DNA of 64,000 nucleotides from Endocalyx cinctus (Eukaryota > Ascomycota > Sordariomycetes > Amphisphaeriales > Apiosporaceae): contig BCKC01000002.1 in NCBI GenBank assembly GCA_001600455.1, positions 1 to 64,000 on the forward strand, written 5' to 3'. Position 1 is the first letter of the stretch. Each line of letters starts with the position of its first letter. The notes beneath the pieces are model-generated. The model had not been told where the DNA came from, ran no database searches, and saw only the letters and a program-made list of their open reading frames with translations. This document shows positions 35,265-45,560 of the stretch, one piece after another. The position numbers and the translations under genes were made by a program.

Positions 35265-36410
35265 ATGGCATCCACCTCCTACCGCCAGCGCCTCAATGCC
35301 TCCTATATCCACGCACAATGCCCAAGAGATCCAGAAGTAGAAAAGGGTTATTTCAGCCATCTTGTGCCCTTCGTGTAAGATGAGTCTGACAGATTGCTTA
35401 GCTGCTCTCGAGAAATGGCCCTTAGCCCGACACTCGCTTCACAAATATATCACAATGCTGTGGAATCTCAGACTACGCAGACGGGTTACTCATTAGAACA
35501 TTCGGTTCCCCCCGATAGGTTTACAGGAGCGGGCCTACAGCATCCCAACTAGCGATTTTTACACTTCTACCGCTTTACTAACCGCGCCTGAACTCGGCTC
35601 CAAACCCGGGCGCTCATCGTGCTATTCCACCCCGGGGGATTCTTTCTCGGCGGGCCCGCCAAGCTTACCATATACGCCCGGGCCCTCTCACGACTATTCA
35701 ACGCCTCTGTCCTATGTCCCTCATACCGGCTTGCCCCAGAGCACCCATTTCCGACCGGCGTCGAGGATGCGTGGGCAAGCTTGCGGTGGGCAGCAACTCA
35801 TGCACCGGAACTTGGCGCCGACTCTGCTACTAGAGGATTCCTCGTGGGCAGGATTTCTAGTGGAGCAAACTTTGCCGTCGCACTTACGCAGCGGGCCACG
35901 GAAATTGGACTCCGATCCCCCGTCACTGGCACGTGGGCCCCAACTTCTATAGCCTTCCATGAAAATGCTGCGGTGCCAAACGAGTACAAGCAGCTTTTGG
36001 TGAGCCATAAGCAGCATTCCGATGCTCTTTTTATCGACAAGAATAAGGCGGCGACGATGTGGAAATACTATAAACTGGCGGCCGCTTCACGCCTGTTTAA
36101 CCCCCTGGCCCCTCCTCTCGACAAAATCAGCGCGATGCCCAAAACGTTCTTGCAAGTTGCGGGACATGACTTTTTCCGTGACGACGGACTTATTCTCGCG
36201 TACGCCCTACAAGATCACGGTGTAGACGTAAGGTTGGAAGTATACCGGGGAGTGTGCCATTCATTCTGGGTGTTTGCTCCGGACATGGAGATTTCGAAGA
36301 AATTTATGAGAGATATCATAGGGGGCTTCTCTTGGCTTCTGGGAATGGGTGTGGAGAGTCAGGTTCAAGGCTGGGAGACAGCAATAGTGTTGCCGACTAT
36401 CAAAATATGA
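35265..36410 (+). pseudogene. HSL-type alpha/beta-hydrolase esterase, probably frameshifted
   Basis: Hydrolases of this family cleave ester bonds of small lipophilic substrates. Exon 1 begins MASTSYRQRLNASYIHA; an intron starts near 35378 (GTAAGAT) and ends near 35518 (GATAG). The main frame shows HPGGFFLGG (oxyanion HGGG-like), YRLAPEHPFPTGVEDAW, AGHDFFRDDG (catalytic Asp region) and GVCHSF (catalytic His). Two defects are visible. Around 35606 the reading frame that gives PTSDFYTSTALL does not join the frame of ALIVLFHPGG, a one-base slip. The nucleophile elbow reads GRISSG where GxSxG (GISSG preceded by G) is expected, so the first Gly has become Arg. It could still be expressed if a short intron bridges the slip. 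Confidence 0.75.
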
Positions 36411-36874
36411 TAATAGTGTGAAAATAGTATATTATCGCTGTCTTGTTTAGCGTATGCAAGCGATGCTTTTGATAAAATAGAAGTTCCTTTTACGGGGGAA
36501 AGATGTCTTAAGACATTAATCATGGAAAATTTTATCTATTTTTAAATGATAGAGCACTCATTGTGACATGGAAGTGGAATGTGTTAAAGGACTTAACGGT
36601 ATCAAGAGAAGAGAAAATAAGCACCCGGTTTAATATCAGTTGAAATTCTCACTTCGAATAAATTAAAGTTATGAGATGTGTTTCGTTTGCTTATTCTTCT
36701 ATCATAGAGAAGGAGAGAGAGACGGGGGAAAAGGACGACTTAGGCTAAACTTAGACTAGAATACAAATAAAGGAAATACCCACCCCTCCCCCTTTTTTTT
36801 GCCCAAACTTGAAAAAATCAAAACCAACTGAGATAAAAAAAAAAGACTGGATCTAAGAATCTGATCTACACCAT
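36411..36874. other. Intergenic stretch between convergent genes
   Basis: About 460 bp between the esterase stop and the stop of the minus-strand disordered protein. It holds purine runs and a T8 tract near 36791. No gene seen. Confidence 0.5.
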
Positions 36875-37580
36875 TTACTTATACGTCTTGTCAATGTATT
36901 TATGAGAATTTTCTCCGTGTTTTCGAACATGGCTATATGTAGGAGCCGGGTGGTATTGTGCCAAGCTATAATTAGTTCTGGCGTGCTCACTCCCATTCCG
37001 TGGCCCATTAGGGGCTCTGTTTAGGTCGTGATAGCCAACGTCAAATAGAGGTCTGTCGTTTTCATTGTAAAATGCCCTGACAGGCCCAGGTCTGGAATGG
37101 CCACGCCAATTGCTTGGGGCTTCGTTGCCCCTTGGGCTGGGAGTGATCGGATATTCTCGGTAAGGAGGTCTAGCCTGAAGAGGCTGGGACGGTTGATTGT
37201 AATACTCTGTAGGATATTTGCCAAAGGCACCCATTCTCGTTGGCGCTTCTTGAACTTGGCGCCGCACATCAGATGCTTGTAGGTATCGGTGCTCCGAGCT
37301 GGCGGCTCCAGTTGAAAACTGATTTCTTAGTTAGACGGTATTCTAGAATAACATACGTAGGACTATTTTCGTATATACTTACAAAAGAACCTGTCCTCGT
37401 AAATGAAGGGATATCGCCGTCTTCTGGATTCTCGGGATATTTTTGATAAGGTCGATCAATATCTACGGTTGAGATTCTTGATGTTACAGTTGATCGGCTA
37501 GACGAGCCGCTCGTGATGTTGCTAGAGCGCTGAGAGGGTAAGATGTTTGCGGTATTGCCAGGATGATAAGAGCGCGACAT
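36875..37580 (-). CDS. Small intrinsically disordered protein, unknown function
   Basis: Two exons (37580-37383 and 37318-36875) joined over a clean 64-bp intron (37319-37382, GTAAGTATAT...AAATCAG), giving about 213 residues. No known domain, signal peptide or membrane segment. Composition is rich in Pro, Arg, Tyr, Ser and Asn (YNQPSQPLQARPPYREYP, RGNEAPSNWRGHSRPGP), so it is probably disordered. The N-terminal half is Ser/Thr-rich (SGSSSRSTVTSRIST), possible phosphosites. An open frame kept exactly through a good intron supports it as a real gene; function not inferred. Confidence 0.6.
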
Positions 37581-38152
37581 AGTGAGTAAAAGGGTGAATT
37601 ACTAAGTAACGGGTTGAAATATTGCGGCAGATGAGGAGGAATTGTAGTTTGGATTATCTACGGATTACCAGATGGTTTTGTATTTTTCATATCCGATCCA
37701 TATCAATTATTGATCTTGCACTGAATTATTATTCTAAAACCATATTTTATACGGACATCCTAAAACTTAGCAAGAACCAAAAACATTGACGAATGACCTG
37801 TGTTGAAGCGTCTGAGATTTACCCAAGAACGGAAACCTGTGGTGCCTACCTCGCAAGACTCCTATCACGGGCGCTTATGCTGAGCTCGACCCGTATAAAT
37901 CGCGTAGCGAATCGTATCATTACTTTACCGAAGTAAGGGGAAGCTATTGGTAACAAATCATATATCTCATATTACCTTAGCCTTGTGTATCGACCTCGGT
38001 GACCCAGGGTGCTAAATCAAGTTAGCGTAGCTGCCGAGCAAAAAAAGAAAAAGAAAAAAAAACTTAACATGCCCGCGCACACCAAATCGTCTGTTTGCCT
38101 AAATCCTGTGATAGCTGAACAGTGATCGAAAACCCCGCATTAGAATCTTTAT
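37581..38152. other. Intergenic stretch before the minisatellite
   Basis: About 570 bp with no gene seen. An A-rich tract (AAAAAAAGAAAAAGAAAAAA) lies at about 38040-38062. Confidence 0.5.
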
Positions 38153-38251
38153 TCTGTCTTCTCTGTCTTCTCTGTCTTCTCTGTCTTCTCTGTCTTCTCT
38201 GTCTTCTCTGTCTTCTCTGTCTTCTCTGTCTTCTCTGTCTTCTCTGTCTTC
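38153..38251 (+). repeat. 9-bp minisatellite, 11 copies of TCTGTCTTC
   Basis: Eleven essentially perfect head-to-tail TCTGTCTTC units (99 bp) lying about 105 bp upstream of the DUF3632 gene start at 38358. Because the unit is a multiple of three, it opens frames on both strands that are artefacts. Such pyrimidine arrays in promoters are length-variable and can alter expression. Confidence 0.95.
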
Positions 38252-38357
38252 GCATTCTCATCTCATCATCCAAATATTCCTCTCTTCAATTCTCGTCCCC
38301 ATTAAAAACTTCCTTGTCATTCAAATTTCATTCTCATCAGCACGTATAACAACATAT

Positions 38358-39366
38358 ATGATGGAGGAACAACGGATGACATTATATGACCTCGAAGTAA
38401 TAAAAAAACAAGAATCAGTATCCCCTCGGCAATCCGAAATACTTTATGCGTTGGCTTGTAAAGATATCGACGAAGCTGTTTCTCGTATCGATTATCACTG
38501 CCCACCTCTTACCGAAGAAGACGAAGCCTCAGATTATATCTGGGCCGTTTGGGACCTTATGACAGATATTGTTAGAAGCATCGATATAACAAGCGAAATA
38601 CAAGACCACCTCATTGGTATAATTCAAAGTCTAGCACAGGTAGGGAAAGGGGAAATAGATGTATGGACCGTAAGTATCCCTCCTAACTTTCTTTATTTTG
38701 TTATACTCACATTTATTGATTATTTGGGCTCTACAGGGGCACAAACGTGTATGGAAAGACTTACCATTATTACCTCAATGTTTGGAGGTTACCTTTCAAG
38801 GTATAAATCTCCCTCTTCACATATATATATATATCTATCTTTCCTCTGATATTGATACTTTAATATTAGATCCCATGAGCGGGGAGCGTGAATTTACTCC
38901 AGAATCTGCACAGATATGGCGTAATGTAAACTCATTCGGAGCTCGAGGGATGGCCACCAACGTGCTGGGTCCGTATACCCAAGTCATCAACGCGTTAAGA
39001 GTGGCACTCGAAACAGATCTAAAAACAGACCACGAAGATTATCTTGTGAGAGCCAAATGCAAGATATTAGTCGCTTGTGAATGGATTACTCATGCGTCTA
39101 GACCTCTTCTTTTTTGGGCCCGGGATAATATTAGCATGACTTATGTGCCGGAAGACAGCCCTCAATACTTCCCGGCTGGGCCGCTGTATACCGGTCCGCC
39201 TGCCATGTGCCCTCAGCGGTGGAGGTTTTGGAAAGCAAGATTTGAAGAACTAGCCAAAAACTCCAGCTTTGATCTTAGCGCGGAGGTCCGTAAAACGGTG
39301 CTTGAAGCGATCGAGACGATGACCGCGATCGAGAGCCGCCTAGGAATATCTCGTAACTATTACTAG
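38358..39366 (+). CDS. DUF3632-family fungal protein
   Basis: Three exons: 38358-38670, about 38738-38801 and about 38871-39366, with introns GTAAGTATCC...TCTACAG and GTATAAATCT...ATATTAG; about 290 residues. Family features: an Asp/Glu-rich helical start, WAVWDLMTDIVRSID, the central WKDLPLLPQCLEVTF, then FTPESAQIWRNVNSFGARG and the C-terminal RWRFWKARFEELA followed by VRKTVLEAIETMTAIESRL. DUF3632 proteins are common in Pezizomycotina, often in variable copy number, with unknown biochemical role. No signal peptide. It looks intact. The minisatellite just upstream may affect its promoter. Confidence 0.75.
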
Positions 39367-39869
39367 TTTTAACAGTATATGTACTTAGATGAAGAATATG
39401 AAGATAAAATCTTGACATACCAACTCTGTCTGATTAGCATTATAAATTTTATCTAGGCCAATGCATCAGTGTACTGAAAGTATGAATGTAAACGAAAATT
39501 TCATCGAAAGTCATAGGACACTACAACCTATGATATAAGACTAAAACTAAGCGAACAAAATTCGGGGAATTCAGGTATAGATCATAATACTAGTTCTTGC
39601 ACGGCTACTGCTCCTAGCAACATCTCTCTTAGCATTGATTTCGATAACTTTAGGCACCTACATAATTATCGGTAAAACTCATCGGTCTAATTTACTGCTA
39701 AGAAAAAAGAGTCGTGCATCCGCTCCGTCCCTGTATCATTAACCCAAACATCTGGCAACTATATAACCGCTCCTGAACTTGTTTTATCTGTCAGTGCGTG
39801 CCGATAGATATATATGTGGGAACATGCATGTATACGACACTAGTATTATGCCTATCTCCCTACGTTCTA
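39367..39869. other. Intergenic stretch
   Basis: About 500 bp downstream of the DUF3632 gene with no recognised gene. It ends where element copy 4 begins. Confidence 0.5.
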
Positions 39870-40060
39870 TGTGACGGAGAAGTAGGACTGAATAGGACCT
39901 TGTCTCAGAGGTACAAAATTAAGGGATGGAATTAATCTTACCAAACCGATCTGAGAGATTGGCTAATCCTGTAGGTATATATTATAAGCTCTAAAAGCAT
40001 TATAAGTAAGGTACTAAATTCCCTTTCGATTCATAGAAGTAGATGGATTCTTAAGCCCTA
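39870..40060 (-). repeat. Dispersed TG...CA element, copy 4, reversed and truncated
   Basis: The plus strand reads TGTGACGGAGAAGTAGGACT onward, the reverse complement of the shared terminus, followed by blocks matching the other copies (AAATTAAGGGATGGAATTAA, AGATGGATTCTTAAGCCCTA). Similarity stops near 40060, so the distal end with TATGGTTGCCA is missing. It lies between the DUF3632 gene and a transporter relic. Confidence 0.75.
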
Positions 40061-40241
40061 ATCTCTCTCTTCGGATATTATGTGTCACATGAGCTATGCC
40101 TATAGTAAACATGCGAATATTAGCATATACGTGTTAATGTGCACTTGTCTGTCTGTGTGACACAAAACTATATATATAACACTAAAGGAGGTGACCGTGA
40201 AGTCGCATGCTGCATGACTATTCCAGGAACTTTGATCTCTC

Positions 40242-40947
40242 ATGAAATTGTTATTACCAGTACCTCCAGTACGAAACTGCCTTTTATATCTTCTTCATCA
40301 TGATCGGTACCGTCACATTAGGCATGATATTAAAGTCTTGCGACATACTAGGAGGTTGTTTTTAGCTCGAGGAGATGGGGCGAAGTCATTAAAATTTCAA
40401 AAGAGGGAAAAGCCTCCGGTTTTAGAACGCCATTTTTGCTGTGACCTTAGCCGGCATCATAAATGCTCTTGATAATTCAATTGTTCCGATCGCATTTCCG
40501 AACATCGTATACGAACTTAATATTGGTGCCAACTAATCATCCCTGAGTAGCGCATGTTTATTATTCCACAAGGTTCGAATATCCCAATATTTCCATCATC
40601 GTCTTTGTTCCACTTCTTAGCATGCTGTTGGCACTCACGAATGAGAAAAGGATAATTAACATTCTGTCTAGTGCTGTATGCCAACCCGTTTCTAGCCAAC
40701 TTTCGGATCTTTGGAGCCGTCGCGAGGGACGGTAGCGCTAGTTGTCCTTGGAAGTAGCCTATGTAGTGGCGCGTATAATTCTGTTATTCTCCACGCCGGG
40801 CTTGCCGTCCAGGGACTCAGCGCCGGCGGTATACACATGATGATGGACCTAGTCGTGCGTGATCTCGTCTCGTTGGCCCGGTGGGGCGTGTATTTAGGGC
40901 TAGTAAGTATTGTATTCTTTAACTCATATTCGTGTTTGCCGCTCTAG
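40242..40947 (+). pseudogene. MFS transporter fragment (N-terminal part only)
   Basis: Two pieces of a DHA-type transporter can be read in different frames. Around 40424-40533 is FAVTLAGIINALDNSIVPIA then FPNIVYELNIGAN, matching TM1 and the loop after it. Around 40680-40908 is QPVSSQLSDLW then LVVLGSSLCSGAYNS and LAVQGLSAGGIHMMMDLVV, followed by RDLVSLARWG, matching the motif A to motif B region. The frame breaks between them and nothing of the rest is found, so the gene is truncated after about TM4-5 and cannot be functional. Confidence 0.75.
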
Positions 40948-41561
40948 CGAGAATGAGATTGCCAAAGATCTCGTATCTTAAACAGTAAGAAAGTTACACT
41001 ACGACACTCGATGATCAATTGGAATGTATTTTCATATCGCTTCGGAACTAAAGCGTAATTAGTAGCACCTAATATCATAAAGCTCCGTTATGTAGCTTGC
41101 AGAACTGCAGTGTGTCTAACGGAATAAAACATGACATAAGGACCTATCCGAAGTAAATTATAATATACAACTAATCACCTTCGAGGGTTGTGTACCAATC
41201 AGAGGAATTTGGCCTGGAATAATATGAAATAGTAAAGGATAATCCATGGACACGGAAGGGTTAATAATCTCATAGGTGATGAGAAGAGATCAAACAAGTC
41301 TCAAGTCGGTCGGTACACAGCAAGATACGAAAATGTAAGGGCCGGACTTAACGAAGAAGAATATTTTACTCGCGATTATTAGTACCAGGAGTCAAATTTA
41401 TTAGTCGCTACTACTACAAGATACAAGGAGTAAAAGCTACGAGAACTTAAGTGGGTTTTATGCCGTGTGTGATAGCACCTTTGAGGCCCTAGGTTGAGTA
41501 ACTAGCTATCCTGTAGAGAGACGGTGCACTGCGAGGGCGCTTATTTCCAAGACCTAATGCT
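40948..41561. other. Intergenic stretch after the transporter relic
   Basis: About 600 bp, AT-rich and stop-rich. No remaining transporter motifs or other gene seen. Confidence 0.5.
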
Positions 41562-42275
41562 TCAAATGACAAGTGCGACACCCATTCCAAGAAGGAATTT
41601 GTTCATGTTACCTAGAGAGAGTTTGGGAACTGCACCACTCGTAGGGACCGGGGTGGACGTGTTCAAGGACAGAGCAGACGAGCTTGATACCGGTGCTGTG
41701 GTCGCTGTCGTACTAGAGGTAACCGAGACTGACCCAACCGCAGTTGCGGAGGAGGGAATAGTTGTAGAGGGGGAAATGTTTGTAGATGATGATACCTATT
41801 CGGTACGTCAGCTTGATTCAGTTTGTTATACTTGACAGAAGGGAGGGTAATAAAATACCTCGGAGTTGGAAGATGAATCGTCTGCAGAACTTTCACCGAC
41901 GTCAACCTTCAGGCCAGTGTTGATAACGGTAAAGGTCTTGTGACCACCACAGGCGCTGCCGGCATAGCCCGGGCAGGGCTCGTTGCATTGGCTATCATCA
42001 ACGAGGGTACCAGCGGGTGGGTATTTATCGCCACAAAAACATTGAGATCCTTGAGTGGCAGCTACACTGGCGCTGATATCTTTACAGGCTGCTACACACG
42101 AACCTTGGCTGTTGAATGTGTTTGTATCTGAAAGTTCCAATTGCCCCGAGGAAGAATAGCAGCCGTGGACGGTGTCAGTACCCAGCACCGGATCTTCGGC
42201 CGCCTGTTCGAGTTGTGAAGTCGAAGCCGTAACCGTGGTCGCTGCGAGGATGAAATTGACGAGTAGAAGCTTCAT
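41562..42275 (-). CDS. Secreted WSC-domain protein with Ser/Thr-rich stalk
   Basis: Two exons (42275-41859 and 41795-41562) with a 63-bp intron (GTATTTTATT...CGAATAG), giving 216 residues. Residues 1-17 are a signal peptide (MKLLLVNFILAATTVTA). The WSC domain spans about 38-120: GCYSSSGQLEL, CVAACKD, GSQCFCGDKYPP, CNEPCPGYAGSACGG, with the expected eight or so Cys in order. Exon 2 encodes a Ser/Thr stalk (SSSTNISPSTTIPSS and similar) and ends in a short hydrophobic tail (FLLGMGVALVI), which may be a GPI signal or a weak anchor. WSC domains bind cell-wall glycans, and such proteins act at the wall as sensors or adhesins or are secreted during host contact. Confidence 0.85.
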
Positions 42276-43293
42276 TATGGATACCGATTTAGTAATTAGA
42301 TAGGAAAGGTTATATCCGTTTGATCAGATAAAATGAATGAACGAAAAGAATGAATGTTAAAAGGTAAAGATGAAGATAAAATGAGCGATAATGGTAGTAG
42401 TATAAAAGATTAATGGGGGAAAAAAGAAAAACGATTAAACTCAGGAATTATCTACATAAGTATATAAAGCACCTGAAGTAGGACTTATTATACCCACCTT
42501 GAAGTACGACTTATTGTACCCACCTTGAAGTAGGATTTACACAGTATTGTTACCACCACTATTTTCAGTTTTCTATTTATAACATTAAAACAATCCTGGG
42601 CCCTGGCAGCTGATGCCTAACCCTAAGCGTATTTGCACTATTGATTAAATCTAGTGCTTTTCCGTCCTTTAATTGGGGCATCTAGTTAGCTAGTATAAGT
42701 AGGAAATGATACTCCCGTCATTAAAGCTGTCAGGGCTGTGTATAATACGCTAACTAAGTACTTAACTATTCAGGAGTCTACACTATTATGTACTTGTATT
42801 CAGGGGTATAGCAACGGTACAGTGACAGCATAGCTACGGCACAGCGCTGAAGAAATCGATTTCTTAATTTTAAATAAAAATCCTTCTCTTAGTGAAACAC
42901 GGTAGAACTTAATAACTTCCTATTTAATCGATGATCGATGATGACAGAACGATACACATAATTTCCAAAATTCCACTCTGACAACTCACCTGCGCTGTCT
43001 TTAAAAGGGCAAACTCGGCTTCTAGGACCAGCCCATCTGCTGAGCCGACCCTTTTACAACCTAGTAGAATCAAGTAACATCTTCGGCGGGAGTATCCTAA
43101 AATACACCCTTCCGTTATTCTCACAACTTCAGCTTATGTCTTTCGCTCCGACTCCCGTGACTGCTTGATCCATCCGTATGCTTCTGGCCGCATGCAAATT
43201 ACCGAGTCATATCTTCCATTCGGAAACGTTCGTTCATTAACCATATGCTCTTCTCATATTGCCTGATATCTATTTACTTCCATTGCATGTTTC
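42276..43293. other. Intergenic stretch and WSC gene promoter
   Basis: About 1 kb. Apart from the 26-bp tandem repeat annotated separately (42472-42540), nothing is recognised. The small frame at 42924-43124 (-) has no motif. CCTAACCCTAAGC at 42616-42628 is a short telomere-like interstitial match. Confidence 0.5.
42472..42540. repeat. 26-bp tandem repeat, about 2.7 copies
   Basis: Units start at about 42472, 42497 and 42523 and follow a CCTTGAAGTAGGACTTATTG-then-TACCCA pattern with a few substitutions; the last unit is partial. It sits about 200 bp upstream of the WSC gene start. No function is implied. Confidence 0.8.
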
Positions 43294-43725
43294 TCAGACG
43301 AGCGGGGTCCAATAGGTTTTCCTTTTTTTTTTTTTTTTTTCGAATCGCCCACCTTGCGCCAAAAGTGACTCCTGTGCTGATCGAAGCTGGTGAAAATTCA
43401 AATAGCCCTGCCCGCGTGTACTAGTACTTCCTTTTCGCCTTCTCCGTCTTTTTGGGGGGCGGTAGTAGGCCCCTTCACAATGGTAGCATGGATCGCCTTC
43501 GCGTAAAGTGAAGTGCGGAAGAATACTAATTTCGCCTCTTGTAGTGAACCGCACTTGATCAAAGTTATGTTTGTGACGAATAAAAACTGCGCTGTCGAGA
43601 GCTACCATGAACGAGTAATTGTTGATAGTAATACCGGGGTTACCTTGAAATAAATCACAGAATCCAATGCCTGATCCACGATGTTTCAGGTCCGGCTCGT
43701 TACCGGAAAGCTCAAGAGGGCTCAC
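43294..43725 (-). CDS. Doubtful open frame, unknown protein
   Basis: A 143-codon open frame. The middle (INNYSFMVALDSAVFIRHKH then FDQVRFTTRGEISILPHF) reads like real protein. The end is poor: RRRRRKG and a KKKKKK run that is just translation of the T18 tract at 43323-43340. No family recognised and no signal peptide. It may be the remnant of a longer gene whose other exons I cannot identify, or a chance frame. Confidence 0.25.
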   Translation of the reverse strand: MSPLELSGNEPDLKHRGSGIGFCDLFQGNPGITINNYSFMVALDSAVFIRHKHNFDQVRFTTRGEISILPHFTLREGDPCYHCEGAYYRPPKRRRRRKGSTSTRGQGYLNFHQLRSAQESLLAQGGRFEKKKKKRKTYWTPLV

Positions 43726-44312
43726 AACCTACATCGTCCGTTATCGTCATCTAGACGTTGTAATTGAGCTGTCCTTCGGATAATCCTGCAAGTATAAAGG
43801 AGATTTCCGGCGGTAAACAAGTTTTAGGTGTAAGAGATGGATAATATGGAAGATCTTTCTACGCAAGGAATAATCTGTACATATTAGCATTCCGTTTATG
43901 GCCTGACAAGCTGTGGAAGACTCGTTCCGTCAGTATTATAAGTAAGCTGACATCACCCTCGGCTTTATCCAGTCGTAGAAATCCGAACAATGAAACTTGG
44001 GGGAGGGGCCCCGTTGTGAAACTAGTGTGACAACTCCAGCTCAGATCCCGCCAAGTAGTTACGTATCCAATTCCCCAGACTGTAGGTAATAAACATCTGA
44101 AGGATAAAGATTACTTCGGATGAGAGTTATCTGGCGTGGCAAGAACCAGCATATTTTTTTCCTTGACAAATTACCTGCACCATCATAACGCGATGATAAA
44201 CCTAAAGTAGTACCGCTTGTTACAAAGACAAAAAGTTCGCGCATATATTAGGTTATAAAACGATAATACGTCCAATACACTTACATAAGAAATATGTTTA
44301 CAGGATTTATTT
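43726..44312. other. Intergenic stretch downstream of pectin lyase
   Basis: About 590 bp with no recognised gene. Short frames at 44059-44365 (-) are stop-delimited AT-rich sequence. Confidence 0.5.
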
Positions 44313-45560
44313 TCAGATTTTCCCGATTCCGGCGTTAGCTTGAACGGAGGCCGGTACATCTGCAACGCCTATATGTCCCACCAGCGAACTTGTGTACGTG
44401 CTTGCCCGGTCAAGAGCGTCAAGGTTGTTAAAATCTCCATAGGTGCCCGAGTTCGACAGCCTGTTCCATTCACAAATATAATCGACGTATCCTGTGCACG
44501 CGCTCGCCTCGTCTACGGTGATGACATCGTAAATATTCCCCCCCGCCGTCTCTGAAGTCGGGGTGACAGGCTGGGTAACGGTGTCGTAATAATTCCCCTC
44601 CATCAGCACCCACGTGTTCCCGTCAATGTCGAACGCGTGACCGCCGATGTTCTGAAAGTAGTTGTTCACCGCATGGAAAAATATCTGACTATCGGTACTG
44701 GTAGTCCCCAAATGAGGAGCACGGCCGCTAAGATCGTGAAGCCAGTTTCCGACGAATGTGTACTGGTCGTTGAGACCGATGAGAAGAAGGGTCCAGTAGT
44801 GTTTACCGTTGCATCCCGCGCTCCAAGTAGTAACCCCGTCGAACTCATTGTTCGAGATAGTCACGCGACCGGCTTGACCCCACCCGCTAACAATCATTTG
44901 CCGTCCGATGAGAGAAAACTTGTTGTGGTCAATCCACACCATGTCGCAGTCGTCGAGTGTGATAGCGTCACCGCCCCAGACGTACTCCGGGTTTAACTCG
45001 GTGATATGCACATTCTGGATTATAACGTTGCTATTCCCGCCCCGAATACGCAACCCCTTTCCCTTGATAACCCCGGCGGCTCCGCTTCCGACTATGCTCT
45101 TGTTGGATCCTACGTCAAGTGGCGTCCGTGCCGCGTTATCGTAGGTGCACGAAACAAGCTCCCCATCCGTGCAAGTGTCGGAAATCGTCAGTTGACCTTC
45201 CGACGTACCGCCTTCGCATATGGCAATACTATTACGGCAACATGTTCCCGTGGTTGAATCCTCGGTACCGGTGAAGTCCCAGGTGCGGTCAATAATAATA
45301 GTTCTGGCCGTGCTATCCGTGATCCATGTTTTAAGTCTATCGTCTTGTCAGTATCGGGCGGCCAGCTATATGTATATATATTAAATTTTATAAAATCGGA
45401 AGGTCAAAACTTACTCTTCCAGGCTTGAGGGAGTCGCGGCAGCCGCCGAACCACCTCCCGTCACACCCGATGCGAATCCTGTTGCGGAGCCGGAGACCTG
45501 TGCACGTGCCAAGTGACTGACAGTGGTGAGGAGAAACGCCCAAGCAGTTGCTAATTGCAT
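44313..45560 (-). CDS. Secreted pectin lyase, polysaccharide lyase family 1
   Basis: It would cleave methyl-esterified pectin by beta-elimination outside the cell. Exon 1 (45560-45415) encodes the signal peptide MQLATAWAFLLTTVSHLARA; a 78-bp intron (45337-45414, GTAAGTTTTG...ACGATAG) precedes exon 2 (45336-44313); total about 389 residues, normal for the family. Parallel-beta-helix motifs: SNKSIVGSGAAGVIKGKGL, VIIQNVHI, WGGDAITLDDCDMVWIDHNK (vWiDH), IGRQMIV with the catalytic-region Arg, GHAFDIDGN. The Trp/Tyr-rich groove (GCNGKHYW) and lack of the Ca-binding Asp cluster favour pectin lyase over pectate lyase. Intact. Its presence suggests a plant-cell-wall-degrading lifestyle. Confidence 0.92.

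Noticed and set aside
38064..38349. Arg/Gln-repeat (minus) and Leu/Cys-repeat (plus) open frames
   Set aside because: Artefacts of the 9-bp minisatellite, whose unit is a multiple of three.
42616..42628. Interstitial telomere repeat CCTAACCCTAAGC
   Set aside because: Barely two units; consistent with chance.
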